Origin: Bacillota bacterium
GTDB lineage: Bacteria; Bacillota; UBA4882; UBA10575
Direction of reading: 5' to 3'
NCBI GenBank assembly: GCA_012512605.1
Contig: JAAZDX010000026.1
Coordinates: forward strand, 1-22,328
Length of the DNA stretch: 22,328 nucleotides
Both the position numbers and the translations under genes were made by a program. The notes below the pieces were generated by a model that was not told where the DNA came from, searched no databases, and saw only the letters and a program-made list of their open reading frames with translations. This document shows, in pieces, positions 21,902 through 22,328 of this stretch (positions within the stretch are counted from its first letter, which is position 1; every line of letters starts with the position of its first letter).

Positions 21902-22328
21902 ATGTTTGTTCTTTATAACATATTAATTTCCGCATCATTCCTGTTATTCTTACCTTTATCATTACTTTATCTTTTTGGTAAGACCGAGTTTGTCGTTAAG
22001 GAGTATTTAGAAAGATTAGGTATTTATCCAAAATGTTTTAAGGACTATATTAAACTTGTAAAAAAGGAAAAGAAAGACCTGGTTTGGATTCATGCCGCTT
22101 CCTTAGGGGAAATAAAAATGGCGACCGCAATTATGAACGGGCTACAGGAAAAACAGATCAATCTGCATTATATAGTATCGACTAATAGCAGTGCCGGGAG
22201 ACAAATGGCGGAACGACTTTTTGGTCCTGAGAAAACTATCTTGATTCCTGTGGATTTACCCTGGATTATTAAGCATTTAGTGGAAACGATCAAGCCAAAG
22301 CTGTCAATTTTTGTTGAATTTGAAGCGC
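21902..22328 (+). CDS. Kdo transferase family GT30 paralog (copy 3, cut by edge)
   Basis: The first 142 codons of a third consecutive GT30 gene; the frame is open to the window edge. Start ATG 21902 follows GAGGAG (21888-21893) by 8 bases, 19 bases after copy 2 ends. It has an N-terminal membrane anchor (LLFLPLSLLYLF), LERLG with E37 as the likely catalytic residue, the same insert type as copy 2 (KCFKDYIKLVKKEKKDL), WIHAASLGE, and the start of the FEFE/TELWPN region (FVEFEA) at the edge. The shared insert and start (LYN at residues 4-6 in both) suggest duplication between copies 2 and 3. It is AT-rich, like copy 2. The C-terminal donor-binding half cannot be judged. Confidence 0.87.
   Translation, partial: MFVLYNILISASFLLFLPLSLLYLFGKTEFVVKEYLERLGIYPKCFKDYIKLVKKEKKDLVWIHAASLGEIKMATAIMNGLQEKQINLHYIVSTNSSAGRQMAERLFGPEKTILIPVDLPWIIKHLVETIKPKLSIFVEFEA

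Overview
The window looks like a chromosomal stretch from an anaerobic Firmicute that nevertheless has a lipopolysaccharide outer membrane (a diderm Bacillota such as Negativicutes, Halanaerobiales or the Limnochordia/Hydrogenispora group). The left two thirds carry Firmicute-type anaerobe genes: an FprA flavodiiron protein, a CymR-like Rrf2 regulator divergent from cysK, FeoAB, a DtxR/MntR regulator, an ArsR-ABC operon and a RIC-like protein. They have strong GGAGG-type ribosome sites and TTGACA/TATAAT promoters. The right third (13.3-22.3 kb) is a Kdo/lipid A operon. Species cannot be fixed from the sequence; the placement is inference.

Layout. 1-729: C-terminal part of a membrane-anchored serine hydrolase. 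906-2129: fprA, closed by a clear terminator. 2392-2937: NlpC/P60-like hydrolase. 3190-4814: Rrf2 repressor and cysK, divergent, each with a good promoter, with repeats placed like operators. 5021-7083: feoA-feoB behind a dyad at the promoter, facing a convergent DtxR/MntR-type metalloregulator (7334-7714) across a shared hairpin. 8075-10213: arsR, ABC ATPase and ABC-2 permease, translationally overlapped. The ATPase has an unusual Cys/His-rich N-terminal extension. 10314-10598: small RIC-like protein behind a near-perfect FNR-type box centred 41.5 bp before the predicted start. 10802-12991: P1B metal ATPase with a CPG (not CPC) membrane motif, and a separate HMA metal-binding protein.

13368-22328: kdsB, kdsA, kdsD and kdsC supply almost the whole route from ribulose-5-phosphate to CMP-Kdo. 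They are followed by msbA (lipid A flippase), an LpxL-type acyltransferase, and three consecutive waaA-type Kdo transferase genes, the last cut by the window edge. The early lipid A genes (lpxA, lpxC, lpxD, lpxB, lpxK) and the lpt export genes are not in the window.

Most noteworthy: the tandem triple of Kdo transferases, the Cys/His module fused to the ABC ATPase, the CxxCxxCxxC linker in FeoB, the CPG metal ATPase with a detached HMA domain, the class II FNR-like promoter of the RIC-like gene, and the hybrid DtxR/MntR metal site. No tRNA, rRNA, CRISPR array, insertion sequence or prophage was seen.
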